DNA of 64,000 bases from Arsenophonus sp046530735 (GTDB lineage Bacteria > Pseudomonadota > Gammaproteobacteria > Enterobacterales > Enterobacteriaceae), in contig JBHEQV010000008.1 in NCBI GenBank assembly GCA_046530735.1, forward strand, positions 45,322 through 109,321. The letters run 5' to 3'. The translations under genes were made by a program, and so were the position numbers. The notes beneath the pieces are model-generated. The model worked only from the letters and a program-made list of their open reading frames with translations. It ran no database searches and was not told the DNA's origin. Below, in pieces: positions 22,880 to 33,890 of this stretch; position 1 is the stretch's first letter; each line of letters opens with the position of its first letter.

Positions 22880-24294
22880 GAATTATTAGAAAATCTAGTG
22901 TATGTCGGTTAGGCTAAGTTACACTCTGATGCTTTGTGAATCTATTATTCATCCTTAAATGAGATATTGTTTATCGCTAAAGTCAGCAAGTTAAATTCCT
23001 TTAGTCAGTTACAAATTTTCTAAGCAGACTGGAGCACATTAGATGCTATTAAAAAGGTTATTTTTAATAAAATACAGTTCTTTACGCGTTAGATTCGTAG
23101 GGTTATTGTCGCAAAATCCGACTCAACTAGATTTATCACTCTTATTGATACCCAGTGAGCTCAAAGGAAGTCATAGGATGCCAACCGTTCTTCTCGTTCT
23201 TTTTTCAGCTTCTTTATCTCTTTAGGATACAGTGAAAATCTTGCCAATAAAAACATCAAGGAATTTATTAGTAGCATTAGAGCTCTCTATTAGACAGATC
23301 TCCTATCAAATTTACAGCATTAACTTTTGGTTTCATGCTTTTGGAAAGTGAATTGTCAACACATTAGCTATTTCATGTACCCACAAACAGTATTTGTCCT
23401 GTGTCCCAGGGAATATCTTTGCCATTCCATTTTAAAAACTAATGGCGCCCTGTCCCCATACGTACCAAGTCTAGGAAATACGGTTAAATCCAGTCCGCTT
23501 AGAACCTATTAATAAGTTTAGCCAGTGCGCTTCTGACTCTCAATAACCATCTTTGAGCACAACTACCCTCCTTACGTCTATTAGACAGAAAGGCTGATTT
23601 AACTAGCAGGTAAAAGGTGAATTAGTTTGTCTAACAGTAGTATATGGTCATTGGCTTAGAAATAAATGTTAGCGGTATCACTTAAATCACGCAGCTGACA
23701 TTACCTCTTACTATTTAAGCCATTACTATTCAGTCTTCTAATAGTACTGAAAATAGAGTATTTGCTTTCATCAAGAAAAATCCAGATATTTATAAAATCA
23801 CTGGTGGAATATACGCCCTGGAAGGGGAAGATAGAAGGATACACCCAAGCCAAGCTAGAAACTCTTTAACCTTTTAATGCTTCAAATAAGGCAGCAGAAA
23901 AGAAATGTTGAGGTGTATTCCGTTGTCGCTACAATTTTCCCTAATCTTAAGTACTTTAATCTTAACATAGCCAATAATAGTTCATATGATTCATTATGGC
24001 AAATAACTGTTACGGATGACTGATGAGATCCGACTTGATAAGGCGAGCTTGAGTATGTTGTTCCAGAATGCTTTAGAGCTTACCCTCAATGGTGCTATCC
24101 ATCAACTATCTGAAACTCACCATTACGGATGAGTTATGCAAGGGATCAGGATAAATATCTAGTTTTACAGATATCTGTAAGATAGACTTTTCATAGCATA
24201 TCATCTCTCTATTGTTGAAATCATCCACAAAATTAATCAATATAATAGAGGCCAGCATATCCGAAACACCATGCACCAGAAATAAGCATAACTC
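22880..24294 (-). mobile_element. IS256-family relic
   Basis: Full-length dead copy (about 1.4 kb) with both inverted repeats, filling the space between recC and glyA. No transposase frame is open. Two short frames inside it (23043-23225 and 23327-23512) are chance. Confidence 0.7.
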
Positions 24295-24406
24295 TATGGC
24301 AATTTTTTATTTGGGACTATTTCAGTGAATTAAAAGAGTTTACACTGTATGGTGGTATCTATTTAGTTGAATAAAAATTTAAAATGTAGTTAACCAGGAG
24401 AAATAA

Positions 24407-25660
24407 ATGTTAAAGCGTGAAATGAATATTGCAGATTATGATCAAGAACTATGGCAGGCAATGAAAAATGAAATTAAACGTCAGGAAGAACATATTGAGT
24501 TAATTGCTTCAGAAAATTATACCAGCCCAAGAGTTATGCAGGCTCAAGGTTCTCAACTTACGAATAAATATGCCGAAGGCTATCCTGGTAAACGTTATTA
24601 TGGTGGTTGTGAATATGTTGATATTATTGAACAACTCGCTATAGATCGCGCAAAAACTTTATTTGATGCGGATTTTGCTAATGTTCAGCCACATTCAGGT
24701 TCACAAGCTAACACTGCTGTTTATATGGCCTTATTAGAACCAGGTGATACGGTATTAGGTATGAATTTGGCCCATGGTGGACATTTAACCCATGGATCAC
24801 CCGTTAATTTTTCTGGCAAACTTTATAATATTGTTCCTTATGGAATCGATGAAAAGGGTAAAATTGATTATAACGATATAGCCAGTAAGGCACAAAAGCA
24901 TAAACCTAAAATGATTGTTGGTGGTTTTTCAGCTTATTCAGGTGTGATAGACTGGGCTAAAATGCGTCAAATTGCAGATAGTATAGCTGCTTATTTATTT
25001 GTTGATATGGCGCATGTTGCCGGCTTGATCTCCGCTGCTGTTTATCCTAATCCCATTCCCCATGCACATGTCGTGACAACAACTACTCATAAAACTTTAG
25101 CTGGACCTCGTGGTGGTTTAATTTTAGCTAAAGGTGGTGATGAAGCGTTTTATAAAAAACTAAATTCTGCCGTATTCCCTGGTGCTCAGGGTGGTCCATT
25201 AATGCATGTTATTGCTGGTAAAGCGGTTGCGCTAAAAGAAGCGATGGAGCTTGAATTTAAAACTTATCAACTGCAAATTATTAAAAATGCAAAAATGATG
25301 GTTAAAATCTTCATTAAGCGTGGTTACAAAATTGTTTCTAGTAGTACAGAAAACCATTTATTTTTATTAGATTTACTAGATAAAGGGATCACTGGTAAGG
25401 AGGCAGCCTCTGTGCTTGGTCATGCTAATATTACCGTCAATAAAAATTGTATACCGAATGATCCTCAGAGTTCATTTATTACTTCAGGTATTCGTATTGG
25501 TTCACCCGCCATTACTCGTCGTGGTTTTAAAGAAAAAGAATCAGCTGAATTGGCTAATTGGATATGTGATATTTTGGAGAAAATTAATGATGAAAGCCTG
25601 ATCTACAATGTAAAACAAAAAGTCTTATCAATTTGCCAGAATTTTCCTATTTATATATAA
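24407..25660 (+). CDS. glyA: Serine hydroxymethyltransferase
   Basis: PLP enzyme that interconverts serine and glycine and charges tetrahydrofolate with a one-carbon unit, feeding purine, thymidylate and formyl-Met synthesis. The 417 residues equal the E. coli length. Seen are HIELIASENYTSPRVMQAQGS near 32, YPGKRYYGGCEYVD near 52, DMAHVAGL near 203, and TTTHKTLAGPRGG near 225 with the PLP-binding Lys. The start ATG has AGGAG six bases upstream. In E. coli glyA lies in the same broad region as hcaT and suhB, which matches the order here. The C-terminal tail is normal in length. Confidence 0.97.
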   Translation: MLKREMNIADYDQELWQAMKNEIKRQEEHIELIASENYTSPRVMQAQGSQLTNKYAEGYPGKRYYGGCEYVDIIEQLAIDRAKTLFDADFANVQPHSGSQANTAVYMALLEPGDTVLGMNLAHGGHLTHGSPVNFSGKLYNIVPYGIDEKGKIDYNDIASKAQKHKPKMIVGGFSAYSGVIDWAKMRQIADSIAAYLFVDMAHVAGLISAAVYPNPIPHAHVVTTTTHKTLAGPRGGLILAKGGDEAFYKKLNSAVFPGAQGGPLMHVIAGKAVALKEAMELEFKTYQLQIIKNAKMMVKIFIKRGYKIVSSSTENHLFLLDLLDKGITGKEAASVLGHANITVNKNCIPNDPQSSFITSGIRIGSPAITRRGFKEKESAELANWICDILEKINDESLIYNVKQKVLSICQNFPIYI

Positions 25661-25750
25661 ATAAGTTAAAATTTAATGATCCGTTTCGGACTATTTTAGT
25701 TGTTAATTGACATTAACTTTTTATATCAATAATAAAATAGGAATATAATA

Positions 25751-26785
25751 ATGATTATTCCATCAACACATTGTCTAATATTAGCTTATTTTATTTATTT
25801 TTTATTTATGGCATTTTTTGCTTTTATCACAATTTAGCTAAGCTCTTAAGAACTTGAGGCTAATATAATTGCTGTTTTATTAGCTTCAAATTTTACTGAT
25901 CGTTTTATTAGTTATTTTATGAACGCGCCTATACTGAAAGAAACTAATCACCTCATTATCACTTTGCGTTTATTTTCTGACTTAATGCTGATTTTTACTG
26001 TTATATTTATCGTAAGTTTCTATTGATTAATAGTTATTATCTTAATATATTAGCTTTCAATCTGTTTTTGCCGATGACATCTATCTTTAGCTGGATCTAT
26101 TAGCCATAGATCAGTAAAAATAGTTAATATTGATTATGGAAAATTTTTTGGTTTTAGGTTTGATTACATTTATTATTATCGTTTCTCTGATCGGTTACTT
26201 GCGAATAATAATGGATATAAAATAATTATTTATATATTACTTGTCAATATAATTATTATATTGTTGACAATGTCATTAGAACATAATTTTTTACTTTAAA
26301 GCCACTTATCATAAAATCGATAATACAACTGCATCACTGAAACAATTATTTGCCTGTTATGGCTTTTAAGTATTGTTGCTGAAGTGATTATATTTACATT
26401 TATCCGTCTTCTTTTCGTTATTAGAAGATATAAGTGGATTATGATTGTTATCATCCAATTGTGTAGTCATTGTTTTGAATTAATGGCTAATTTTATTGCT
26501 TTACCGGTACTGATAGTTAGCCACTTTTACATAGTGGTACTTTTACTATTTATTATCTTTCGGCAATGCTTTTTATTAGTCCACACAGTAGCAACGAAAG
26601 TGAAATTATTCAGCTAAAAGCATTTTATTCTCTATTTTGGCTAGAGAATGATTTAGTGGTAATGAACAATCATAGGGGATTTTGTATATGAACATTTACC
26701 TTTTTACCAAAACTAGGTTTTTGATTAATGATATTAATTGCTATTCTAGGAATATTTTCAACCGAGTGGGGAAAGCGATATCATT
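25751..26785 (+). pseudogene. hcaT: hcaT pseudogene (MFS transporter)
   Basis: Remains of a major facilitator family transporter that resembles HcaT, a putative 3-phenylpropionate permease of the inner membrane. The conceptual translation starts MIIPSTHCLILAYFIYF and later shows LSIVAEVIIFTF near 26370, both aligning with HcaT, but frameshifts and stops interrupt it several times. The longest open piece is 26384-26617. In E. coli hcaT neighbours csiE and suhB, which supports the call. No trace of csiE was recognised before suhB. Confidence 0.75.
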
Positions 26786-27139
26786 AAATTGATGTAATAA
26801 TGCAGATTTTAAAGCTAAAGTTGTTTATTTAATTTAAATAAAAGGTAAATATTAACCAACTATAACTATGCAAAAAAAATTTTTTCTTAAAATTAAGAAA
26901 AACTAATCAATCGTTATCTCCACCTTTATTATCTAAAAAATAATAAGGGTTTTAATCTCTCCTTAAGATAGATAAGGGCCGATAAGTAAGAATAAAATAT
27001 TTAAATGGTTATTTACTTAATAAATCTATGGTAAATAACTGCCATTTTGGCAACTACCATAAATTAATAATGATAAAGTAAGAATTAAGACATTATTAAC
27101 TAAATATAACTATTTGATATCACAATTTAATCATATTTA
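26786..27139. other. Spacer between hcaT pseudogene and suhB
   Basis: No gene recognised. A hairpin near 26927-26951 (CCTTTATTAT / ATAATAAGG) and an A/T-rich repeat near 26873-26905 are present; either could act as a terminator. Confidence 0.35.
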
Positions 27140-27943
27140 TTAGCATTTTAATAGTTCGCTTAATTCAGTCTGGATTTCTGAGACCATTTTTTTTACTATC
27201 CGTGGACTACCAGCCAGAAGATTCCCAGATATGAGATAATTATGTCCGCCAACGAAATCAGTTATAATTCCGCCGGATTCACGAACTAATAGTTCTCCAG
27301 CCATAAAATCCCATGGTTTTAAGCCTATCTCAAAAAAGCCATCGACGCGGCTAGCTGCAACATAAGCTAAATCCAAAGCCGCTGAACCAGTGCGGCGAAA
27401 ATCAGCACATTTTTTAAATAATTTAGTAATAATATTAATATATGTACCTGAATGTTGTTTCACTTTAAAAGGAAAACCGGTGGCAATAATTGCCCCTTCT
27501 AATTCATTATTATTTTTAATACGAAGCCGGTAACCGTTTAATTGTGCTCCTTGGCCACGTACTGAAGTAAATAGCTCATTAAGCATAGGATTATAAATAG
27601 CGGCGATTTCTGTACGGTCTTTAATCCGTACTGCGATGGAGACAGCAAAATGAGGTAAGCGTTTAGTAAAATTATTTGTTCCATCCAATGGATCAATAAC
27701 CCACTGAATATCTTCATTTTTACGAAGTATTTTACCACTCTCTTCCGTAAGAAGAGTATGATCAGGATAAGATTTTTCAATGGTTTCAATAATGATTTGT
27801 TCTGCTTTTTTATCAATATTGGTCATAAAATCATTTTGACCTTTCGATATTATTTCGATAAAGTCAGGTTTTTCATAACTTTTAGCAATAAAGTTGCCTG
27901 CCTGGCGAGCTGCTCGTATAGCAATAGTTAGTATTGGATGCAT
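27140..27943 (-). CDS. suhB: Inositol monophosphatase family protein SuhB
   Basis: Mg-dependent inositol-1-phosphatase fold. In E. coli, SuhB binds RNA polymerase and acts in rRNA transcription antitermination and ribosome assembly, so its retention probably reflects that role more than inositol metabolism. The 267 residues equal the E. coli length. Metal ligands are present: Glu67 in EESG, Asp84 and Asp87 in DPLDGTNNF, and the late Asp in KPWDFMAGELLVRESGG near 212. It is divergent from the trmJ pseudogene, as in E. coli. No strong ribosome binding site is seen upstream of the ATG. Confidence 0.95.
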   Translation of the reverse strand: MHPILTIAIRAARQAGNFIAKSYEKPDFIEIISKGQNDFMTNIDKKAEQIIIETIEKSYPDHTLLTEESGKILRKNEDIQWVIDPLDGTNNFTKRLPHFAVSIAVRIKDRTEIAAIYNPMLNELFTSVRGQGAQLNGYRLRIKNNNELEGAIIATGFPFKVKQHSGTYINIITKLFKKCADFRRTGSAALDLAYVAASRVDGFFEIGLKPWDFMAGELLVRESGGIITDFVGGHNYLISGNLLAGSPRIVKKMVSEIQTELSELLKC

Positions 27944-28068
27944 AGATTATTTCCACTTGAATGTTAAAGAATAAAAATTAAACCAATTTAGTATTATACT
28001 ATAGGTTCATCAGCATGAATATAATTGTACTAAAATAGTCTGATAACTAACACCAAATAAAGATAATC

Positions 28069-28798
28069 ATGCTGGAAAATATTCGCACACTATTTTTGTT
28101 GAAACTTCGTATACCGGAAATATAGGCTCAACTACCCATGTGATAAAACAATAAAACTAACTAATTTATATTTAGTTAATTCACTTATATTGCTTGATTC
28201 GTAATCTGTTGCATTATCTGCTGGCGGTAGTGATATTATTGGTCAAACTACTATTGTAGAAACATTAGATCAAGCTTTGCTTGGATGCAGTCTGGTAATT
28301 GGAAGGAGTGTGTTCTCTATTACTTTATCATGGCCATAGATAACGCCTAGAGAATATGGAGAAAACCATCAATCAGGTAATAAATTCTCTGGTGGCTATT
28401 ATTTTTTGGCGCGAATGTGTTAGTTTAACAAATAAAGAACTACAGAAATCTCAATATCATCTTCATATTTCAACAAACCCTAAATATAGCTCACTTAATT
28501 TAGCAATTGCTGTTAAATTGATCAGTTATGAACTTGTATTGCATACCTAGCAATAAATAAAAAATTCTTGTTAAAAACAATGATAAGGTATAATATCCCT
28601 CAATTTAAGATTATTGAACGTTTTTACATTCATCTTGAAGTAGCGCTCAATATATCTCGATTTATCAGAAAGCATCACCCTGGACAAATTATGAATAAAT
28701 TGCGACGTTTATTTACTCGAGCACGTCCTAAAATGCAAGAAATCCATATTTTACATGCCATTCTCAGATCAATTGAAAATTGCATAAATAATAATTAA
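28069..28798 (+). pseudogene. trmJ: trmJ pseudogene (tRNA Cm32/Um32 methyltransferase)
   Basis: TrmJ is the SPOUT methyltransferase that 2'-O-methylates position 32 of several tRNAs. The translation begins MLENIRT and passes through at least three frames. Middle pieces YSSLNLAIAVKLISYE (28480-28530) and the C-terminal HHPGQIMNKLRRLFTRARP (28673 onward) match TrmJ closely. The SAM-binding knot region is lost to frameshifts. It is divergent from suhB and upstream of the isc cluster, exactly as in E. coli. The open piece 28568-28798 is only its tail. Confidence 0.85.
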
Positions 28799-28804
28799 GT
28801 AAAT

Positions 28805-29222
28805 TAAGTTATGTTAGCAAAGGGTTTCGCTTTACTCGAAAAGTAATTTATTAGCATCTCTCTATGATTTCAATTGCTGTGCTTTTAAACAATCTTTTCT
28901 AGATCAGATAATTCAGTAAATAAACAGACCTTATACCATAAATTTACTCATCTATCATTTTAATTACCTGATATAACTGCTAAAATTTTAAACGTAAAAT
29001 TCCTTATCAATAACTCTATAATTAACCTAACCTTATTAGGCAATTGTGAGTAATTTCATGGTTGCTGCCAAAGGTTTCGTGCCAGTTTACTCAATCTAAG
29101 AAAAGGATAGACTTTTTATTGATTATCAGTTAAAGAAAACGGCTAATACACTCTGCATTAAACTATTTAAGAATCTCATTGCTCATATAACTCTGTCGAT
29201 CTTGTATGATTAAGACTACGAT
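28805..29222 (-). mobile_element. IS1595-family relic, copy 4, right-hand part of transposase
   Basis: Matches copies 3 and 5 from their outer end up to the point ACTACGATT, where homology stops abruptly. It resumes at 30975. The intervening sequence is the unclassified repeat, so this copy was split by a later insertion. Confidence 0.6.
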
Positions 29223-30972
29223 TCCTTCATGGTTAAGAAGTTAAGTCGTTTTTTAAGAAAGAACCAAAAGTTATCTATTTTTTGATAAAAAGAGATAGGA
29301 ACTGATTTACTTGGTATATTGTAAGTTACACTTTTATTGGAGTGTATATTCTTTGATATAATGCTCTAATTTTAAAGATATTAACCCTAGAGGATTAAGG
29401 TTAATAGTCATCGATTTTTTCATTTTATGCATTTTTTACCAACAATTCTGTTTTCTGCTTGACAAGCTGAGCGTTGATAAAAGTAGCCTGTCGCCATACA
29501 GAATGGATTTACTTATATCTGTCAGTAGGAATTCTTTTATAATAATAGCGAACCTAGTTTTTCTAGTTTTTTACAAGCCGTTATTATCTCCAGTACCTTA
29601 TACATCTTCAATAAGAATATGCTTTCTTTATGATTTGATAATAACCATTACACACGTCATCTTAACATGCCTAGCTAGCGGAATGTTTCTAATATAGGAT
29701 CCGAGTATTTCATGCTATGTCAGACCTCTCCCTCATCTTTTTAATGAAGGGCACCTTACAGTAACGTCCTCGTACTGTAACTTTAACTAACACTGCCACT
29801 GCTTACTGGAGCGGAGGATATGCCAAAGAGAAAGAAAAATACTAGGATCTATCAGGTTATCACTGTGATGCATCACCGAATGATATAGTCTCGCCAGATT
29901 TCTTCGACCTCTCTTTTTTTTTGAAGAATAGCTTACGCTATATAACATCTTTAATATCAAAACTGCTGCTACGAGTGATGGAAACATGAATAGGTAGATG
30001 TTTATTGAGTTATCGACCATAAGTGTATATGGCATACAATATAGCATTTAATACCTTATTTTCATGTCACTGCAGAATAGCTTGTGTAGCGACAAAAACA
30101 GAGAATTAAGTATCCAAAAAGCCAGTTATTTTGAAAAAGCTAAAGAAGATGAGAGATAATAAAAATAATGTATTGCTAGTTGCAATTGAGTAAAATGTAA
30201 AGCTACTTCACTAACTACTGGTTGGTAGTTTTAAGACCACATGAAGTACAGACTTTTGATTTACAACATTGCAGAAAAACATCGGTAGGAATAATTCAGG
30301 ATAGATACAGCAGCAGTGCTATGGGGCCACGCCCCATGGTATAAGTGGCACAATCAAGTATTTGTTCAACAGATAGGCACATCTACGAGTTGACACTTTC
30401 ACCATATTTTCAAGAAAATTATTCCAATCGTCATCCTATCCGCATTCGTTAAATTTATCAGCTAAGCTATCTTTGTATTTGTTCTAGGAGTAAAGAAGAT
30501 ATGAAATATTACTTATCTCTCTATAAGTAATGAATTTATCGGAAAGCATACTTCAGTTATGCCCCTCAATCCAGTCATATTCAGAATTATTGACTTAGGG
30601 TTTGAGCCGTTGCTCAAAACCTAGAATAATCGTGACTAGAGGCGGATAATACTTGAAAAATTGAGAACCGAAAGTACGGATTCATTATTGCATACCCTCT
30701 TTTTAATATCATAAAAAATTCAATCTCTCTGTTATCATTAATTTCAAAAGGGGGAAGATAAAAGCGTTTCGGATAACCAGGTAGTGTAACACGTAAATCG
30801 CATGTTATCTTCCTGATTTACCAATTCCTACTTTCTAGAAAACTTATTCTGAGCCATCTGAATGAATTCTTGAAAAATTAACATATCGCAGAATATAAAA
30901 GAGTACTTAGATCATAAACATTCCCGAACCAACCTAATTATAGTTGCCCCTCTCAACCCATATGGTTCTATG
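29223..30972. repeat. Unclassified dispersed repeat, copy 2, inside an IS1595 relic
   Basis: About 1.75 kb homologous to 14930-16440 and inserted into IS1595 copy 4, so it behaves as a mobile element. Its ends carry weak inverted similarity (TTCATGGTTAAG at the left; reverse of the right end reads ATATGGGTTGAG). A hairpin with an 8-bp stem lies near 30597-30623. An open frame at 29787-30047 on the minus strand contains HHSD, superficially like IS3-family integrases, but the second copy does not support that frame. Family unknown. Confidence 0.5.
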
Positions 30973-30974
30973 TT

Positions 30975-31575
30975 TTTCCTTTAATTCCTCCTCTCCCTCT
31001 CCCGCGTTTTCTAGCTTTTCTATGTGGAATAGAATACTTTTCTTTAAATGATTTATGGAAAAATGTTTTGTCGACTTTAACAATACCACTTAGGCACTTA
31101 ATATTGGCTGTTACTGCTCAATAAAGAAAAGCAGTGATGCCATCTAAACAGTGGTTTAAAAATTAATGCCTATTTGTTTTGCTGACTCTTGTAAAGTCAA
31201 TTTATTCAACATACATCGCAGATAATTAAATCATTTATTTTTATGATGTAGTTTTATCAGAAGACCTCCAATAAGCTTGTTAAATCTTTTCCTGCAATTA
31301 AGAATTTTACAAAAAATAGCTATAAACATAATGAATTTCACCACAGAAAATAATATGCTCACTATAACAATTTTTGCAGGCTAAGTAGAATAAGTTGCTT
31401 TAATGCATAAATCGATATAATCCGACAAATTGTCTTTGATCAAACTAATCAATAAAACTTTCATTTTAGGATGGACTGACAAAAGAGTCTCTTTGATATT
31501 ATGACTCTTTATTTTTTATAGCAACTTCTTCTCTAGTAGCGAAAATCCTTCATATATATAAGGATTTTCTACCAA
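30975..31575 (-). mobile_element. IS1595-family relic, copy 4, remaining part
   Basis: Continues the copy interrupted at 29222. It runs from the region encoding the central transposase (reverse complement of the AACGCGGGAGAGG stretch at 30994-31006) to the GGTAGAAAAT-type end at about 31574. No open frame. Confidence 0.6.
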
Positions 31576-31674
31576 TAATCTTTGTTAAGATAGTCGTAAA
31601 TTACTAGTTTAAATAGTTGATTAAAATACTCAGAAATGACAGAATTTTATCATATTTAACTATGGGGACATATG

Positions 31675-32070
31675 ATGACATTCATATCTAAAGGACACTA
31701 TACAGTAAACAGCCGTTATAGATGCGGCATTACATTCAAAGACAGAACCTGTGCCATTGGCTGATATATTGAAATGCCAATGGATTTCACTTTCTTATCT
31801 TGAGAAACTTTTTTCTAAACTTCATAAAAACGAACTACTTAGCAATATTCGCGGACCTGTCGCGCAGATATTTATTAGGTCGGAAAAAAATATTTTATCG
31901 CTCAAGTTATTTTTACTGTTGATGAGTCTGTTTGTGCAACTCCCTGTTAGGGAAGAAAAAATAACATCAAGGTAAAGAGCGTTGTTTGACTCACGCGCTA
32001 TGGCACGATTTAAATAACCGTATTAGCAGTTTTCTTAGCAAGATTAACTTAGAGAAATTGGTCAATAATC
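31675..32070 (+). pseudogene. iscR: iscR pseudogene (Fe-S regulator)
   Basis: IscR is the [2Fe-2S] Rrf2-family repressor of the isc operon. The translation MTFISKGHYTV aligns with the IscR start; after a frameshift, PLADILKCQWISLSYLEKLF (31754 on) matches the winged-helix domain, followed by SNIRGPVAQ and VDESV-like and CLTHALWRDL-like remnants near 31920-32020. The cysteine cluster is destroyed by frameshifts and stops. It lies directly upstream of iscS as in E. coli, so autoregulation of iscS by IscR has gone. Confidence 0.85.
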
Positions 32071-32114
32071 AAGAAGCACAAAAAATTACTTATCATTAAA
32101 ATAATAAAAATTAT

Positions 32115-32133
32115 TAAGACGTTTTTCGTCTTA
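32115..32133 (+). promoter_or_regulatory. Hairpin just upstream of the iscS ribosome binding site
   Basis: Stem TAAGACG / CGTCTTA with a TTTTT loop, ending two bases before TTGGAG. In the 5' leader it could affect translation or be a processing remnant; the role is unknown. Confidence 0.35.
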
Positions 32134-32150
32134 TTGGAGCTAATGAGTTA

Positions 32151-33323
32151 ATGAAACTACCAATTTATTTAGACTATTCGGCGACCACACCTGTTGATCC
32201 TCGTGTTGCTAAAAAAATGATGAAGTGTATGACGATGGATGGAAATTTTGGTAATCCAGCATCTCGTTCTCATATTTTTGGCTGGCGAGCTGAAGAGGCT
32301 GTTGATATTGCACGAAATCAGATTGCTGAATTAGTTAATGCGGATTCGCGCGAGATTATTTTTACTTCAGGATCAACTGAATCAGATAACTTGGCTATAA
32401 AAGGTGTTGCCAACTTCTATCAGAAAAAAGGTAATCATATCATTACCTGTAAAACTGAACATAAAGCCGTTTTGGATACTTGTTTCCAACTTGAGCGTGA
32501 AGGTTTTGAAGTGACTTATCTGTCACCACAAAATACTGGTCTTATTAATTTACATGAACTTGAGGCAGCTATCCGTGATAATACAATTTTAGTTTCTATC
32601 ATGCATGTTAATAATGAAATTGGTATCATTCAAGATATTTCTTCTATTGGTAAACTTTGCCGCAATCAAGGAATTTTTTTTCATGTTGATGCGACTCAAG
32701 CAGTCGGTAAAATACCGATTGATTTGAGTGAACTTAAAGTTGATTTAATGTCTTTCTCAGCACATAAATTGTATGGACCAATGGGAATAGGTGCGCTCTA
32801 TGTGTGTCGTAAACCCCGTATTCAACTTGAAGCTCAACAACATGGGGGTGGTCATGAACAAGGGATGCGCTCAGGAACATTACCTGTCCACCAAATTGTA
32901 GGAATGGGTGAAGCTTATCATATTGCTAAAGCAGAAATGTCGGTAGAGTATAATAGACTACACGCTTTACGACAACGTTTATGGGACGGCATTAAAAATA
33001 TTGAAGAAGTTTATCTTAATGGTGATCTAATCAATTGCGCACCTCATATTCTGAATGTCAGTTTTAACTACCTTAAAAGTGAATTATTGATGATGGAACT
33101 TAAAGATTTAGCTGTCTCATCAGGTTCCGCATGTACATCAGAAAGCCTCGAGCCTTCATATGTACTAAGAGCATTAGGAATAAATGATGAGTTAGCACAT
33201 AGTGCTATTCGTTTTTCCTTTGGTCGCTTCACGACAGAAGAAGAAATTGATTATGCCATCAATGTAATCAATAATGGGATAGATCGGCTGCGTAATCTTT
33301 ATTCTATATTTAGAGATCTATAA
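32151..33323 (+). CDS. iscS: Cysteine desulfurase IscS, C-terminally shortened
   Basis: PLP enzyme that takes sulfur from cysteine as an enzyme persulfide and passes it to IscU, TusA, ThiI and others. The 390 residues compare with 404 in E. coli. The PLP Lys is in SFSAHKLYGP (about 206), and the active-site Cys328 is in SSGSACTSESLEPS, so catalysis should be intact. The tail is lost: a one-base frameshift at about 33312-33323 ends the frame after YSIFRDL, and the old tail can still be read just beyond it in another frame as YK-stop-DVDLNSIK-stop-AHH, i.e. the relic of YKQGVDLNSIEWAHH. That tail contacts IscU in the family, and iscU next door is dead. TTGGAG lies upstream of the ATG. Confidence 0.95.
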   Translation: MKLPIYLDYSATTPVDPRVAKKMMKCMTMDGNFGNPASRSHIFGWRAEEAVDIARNQIAELVNADSREIIFTSGSTESDNLAIKGVANFYQKKGNHIITCKTEHKAVLDTCFQLEREGFEVTYLSPQNTGLINLHELEAAIRDNTILVSIMHVNNEIGIIQDISSIGKLCRNQGIFFHVDATQAVGKIPIDLSELKVDLMSFSAHKLYGPMGIGALYVCRKPRIQLEAQQHGGGHEQGMRSGTLPVHQIVGMGEAYHIAKAEMSVEYNRLHALRQRLWDGIKNIEEVYLNGDLINCAPHILNVSFNYLKSELLMMELKDLAVSSGSACTSESLEPSYVLRALGINDELAHSAIRFSFGRFTTEEEIDYAINVINNGIDRLRNLYSIFRDL

Positions 33324-33399
33324 GTAGGATGTCGATCTTAATAGCATTAAATGAGCTCATCATTATATAGATGAATAGACGGTTTTACGAGTTTACAAT

Positions 33400-33795
33400 A
33401 TGGCATATAATAAGAAAGTGATTGATCATTATGAAAATCCACATATCATAGGTTTGTATGATAATGATGATCTAATATTGAAATGGAAATAGGTATTGTC
33501 TGGATAACTTCTTCTGGTTACCTCATGAAGCTTAAGATAAAAATTAATGACACAAGCATTATCGAAGATACCAATTTTAAAACTTATGGCTGTAGTTCGG
33601 CAATTGCCTCTAGTTAATTAGTAATAAATAAATTCAAGGTAAGACACTGAATGAAATGAAGACTATAAAACACCTTTCTCCCATAAGAGAAAGAGTATAT
33701 TATACCTATCCGGTTAAATTTATTATTCTATTTTGATAGAAAATGTAATTAAAGCCAACATTATAGGCTATAAAAATAAACGGAAAGACAAGTGA
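33400..33795 (+). pseudogene. iscU: iscU pseudogene (Fe-S scaffold)
   Basis: IscU is the scaffold on which Fe-S clusters are built. The frame starts correctly with MAYNKKVIDHYENPHIIGLYDND, then shifts; later pieces FKTYGCSSAIASS and the end VIKANIIGYKNKRKDK can be recognised. Several frameshifts and stops fall in between, and the region of the cluster-binding Cys in the HCSILAE motif is garbled. Position after iscS matches the isc operon. Confidence 0.88.
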
Positions 33796-33890
33796 TTAAT
33801 AAAAAAATCTATTTAAAATCGTGATAAAATTTCTATTTTATTTTTATCTATAGTATTTATCTGTACTACCTCTGATTGTGAGGTGTTGTT

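Noticed and set aside
28568..28798. 76-residue open frame as a small gene
   Set aside because: It is the C-terminal part of the trmJ pseudogene; the upstream frames hold the rest.
29787..30047. HHSD motif as proof of an IS3-family transposase
   Set aside because: The homologous copy at 15600-15800 does not keep the frame or the motif, and no other integrase motifs are found nearby.
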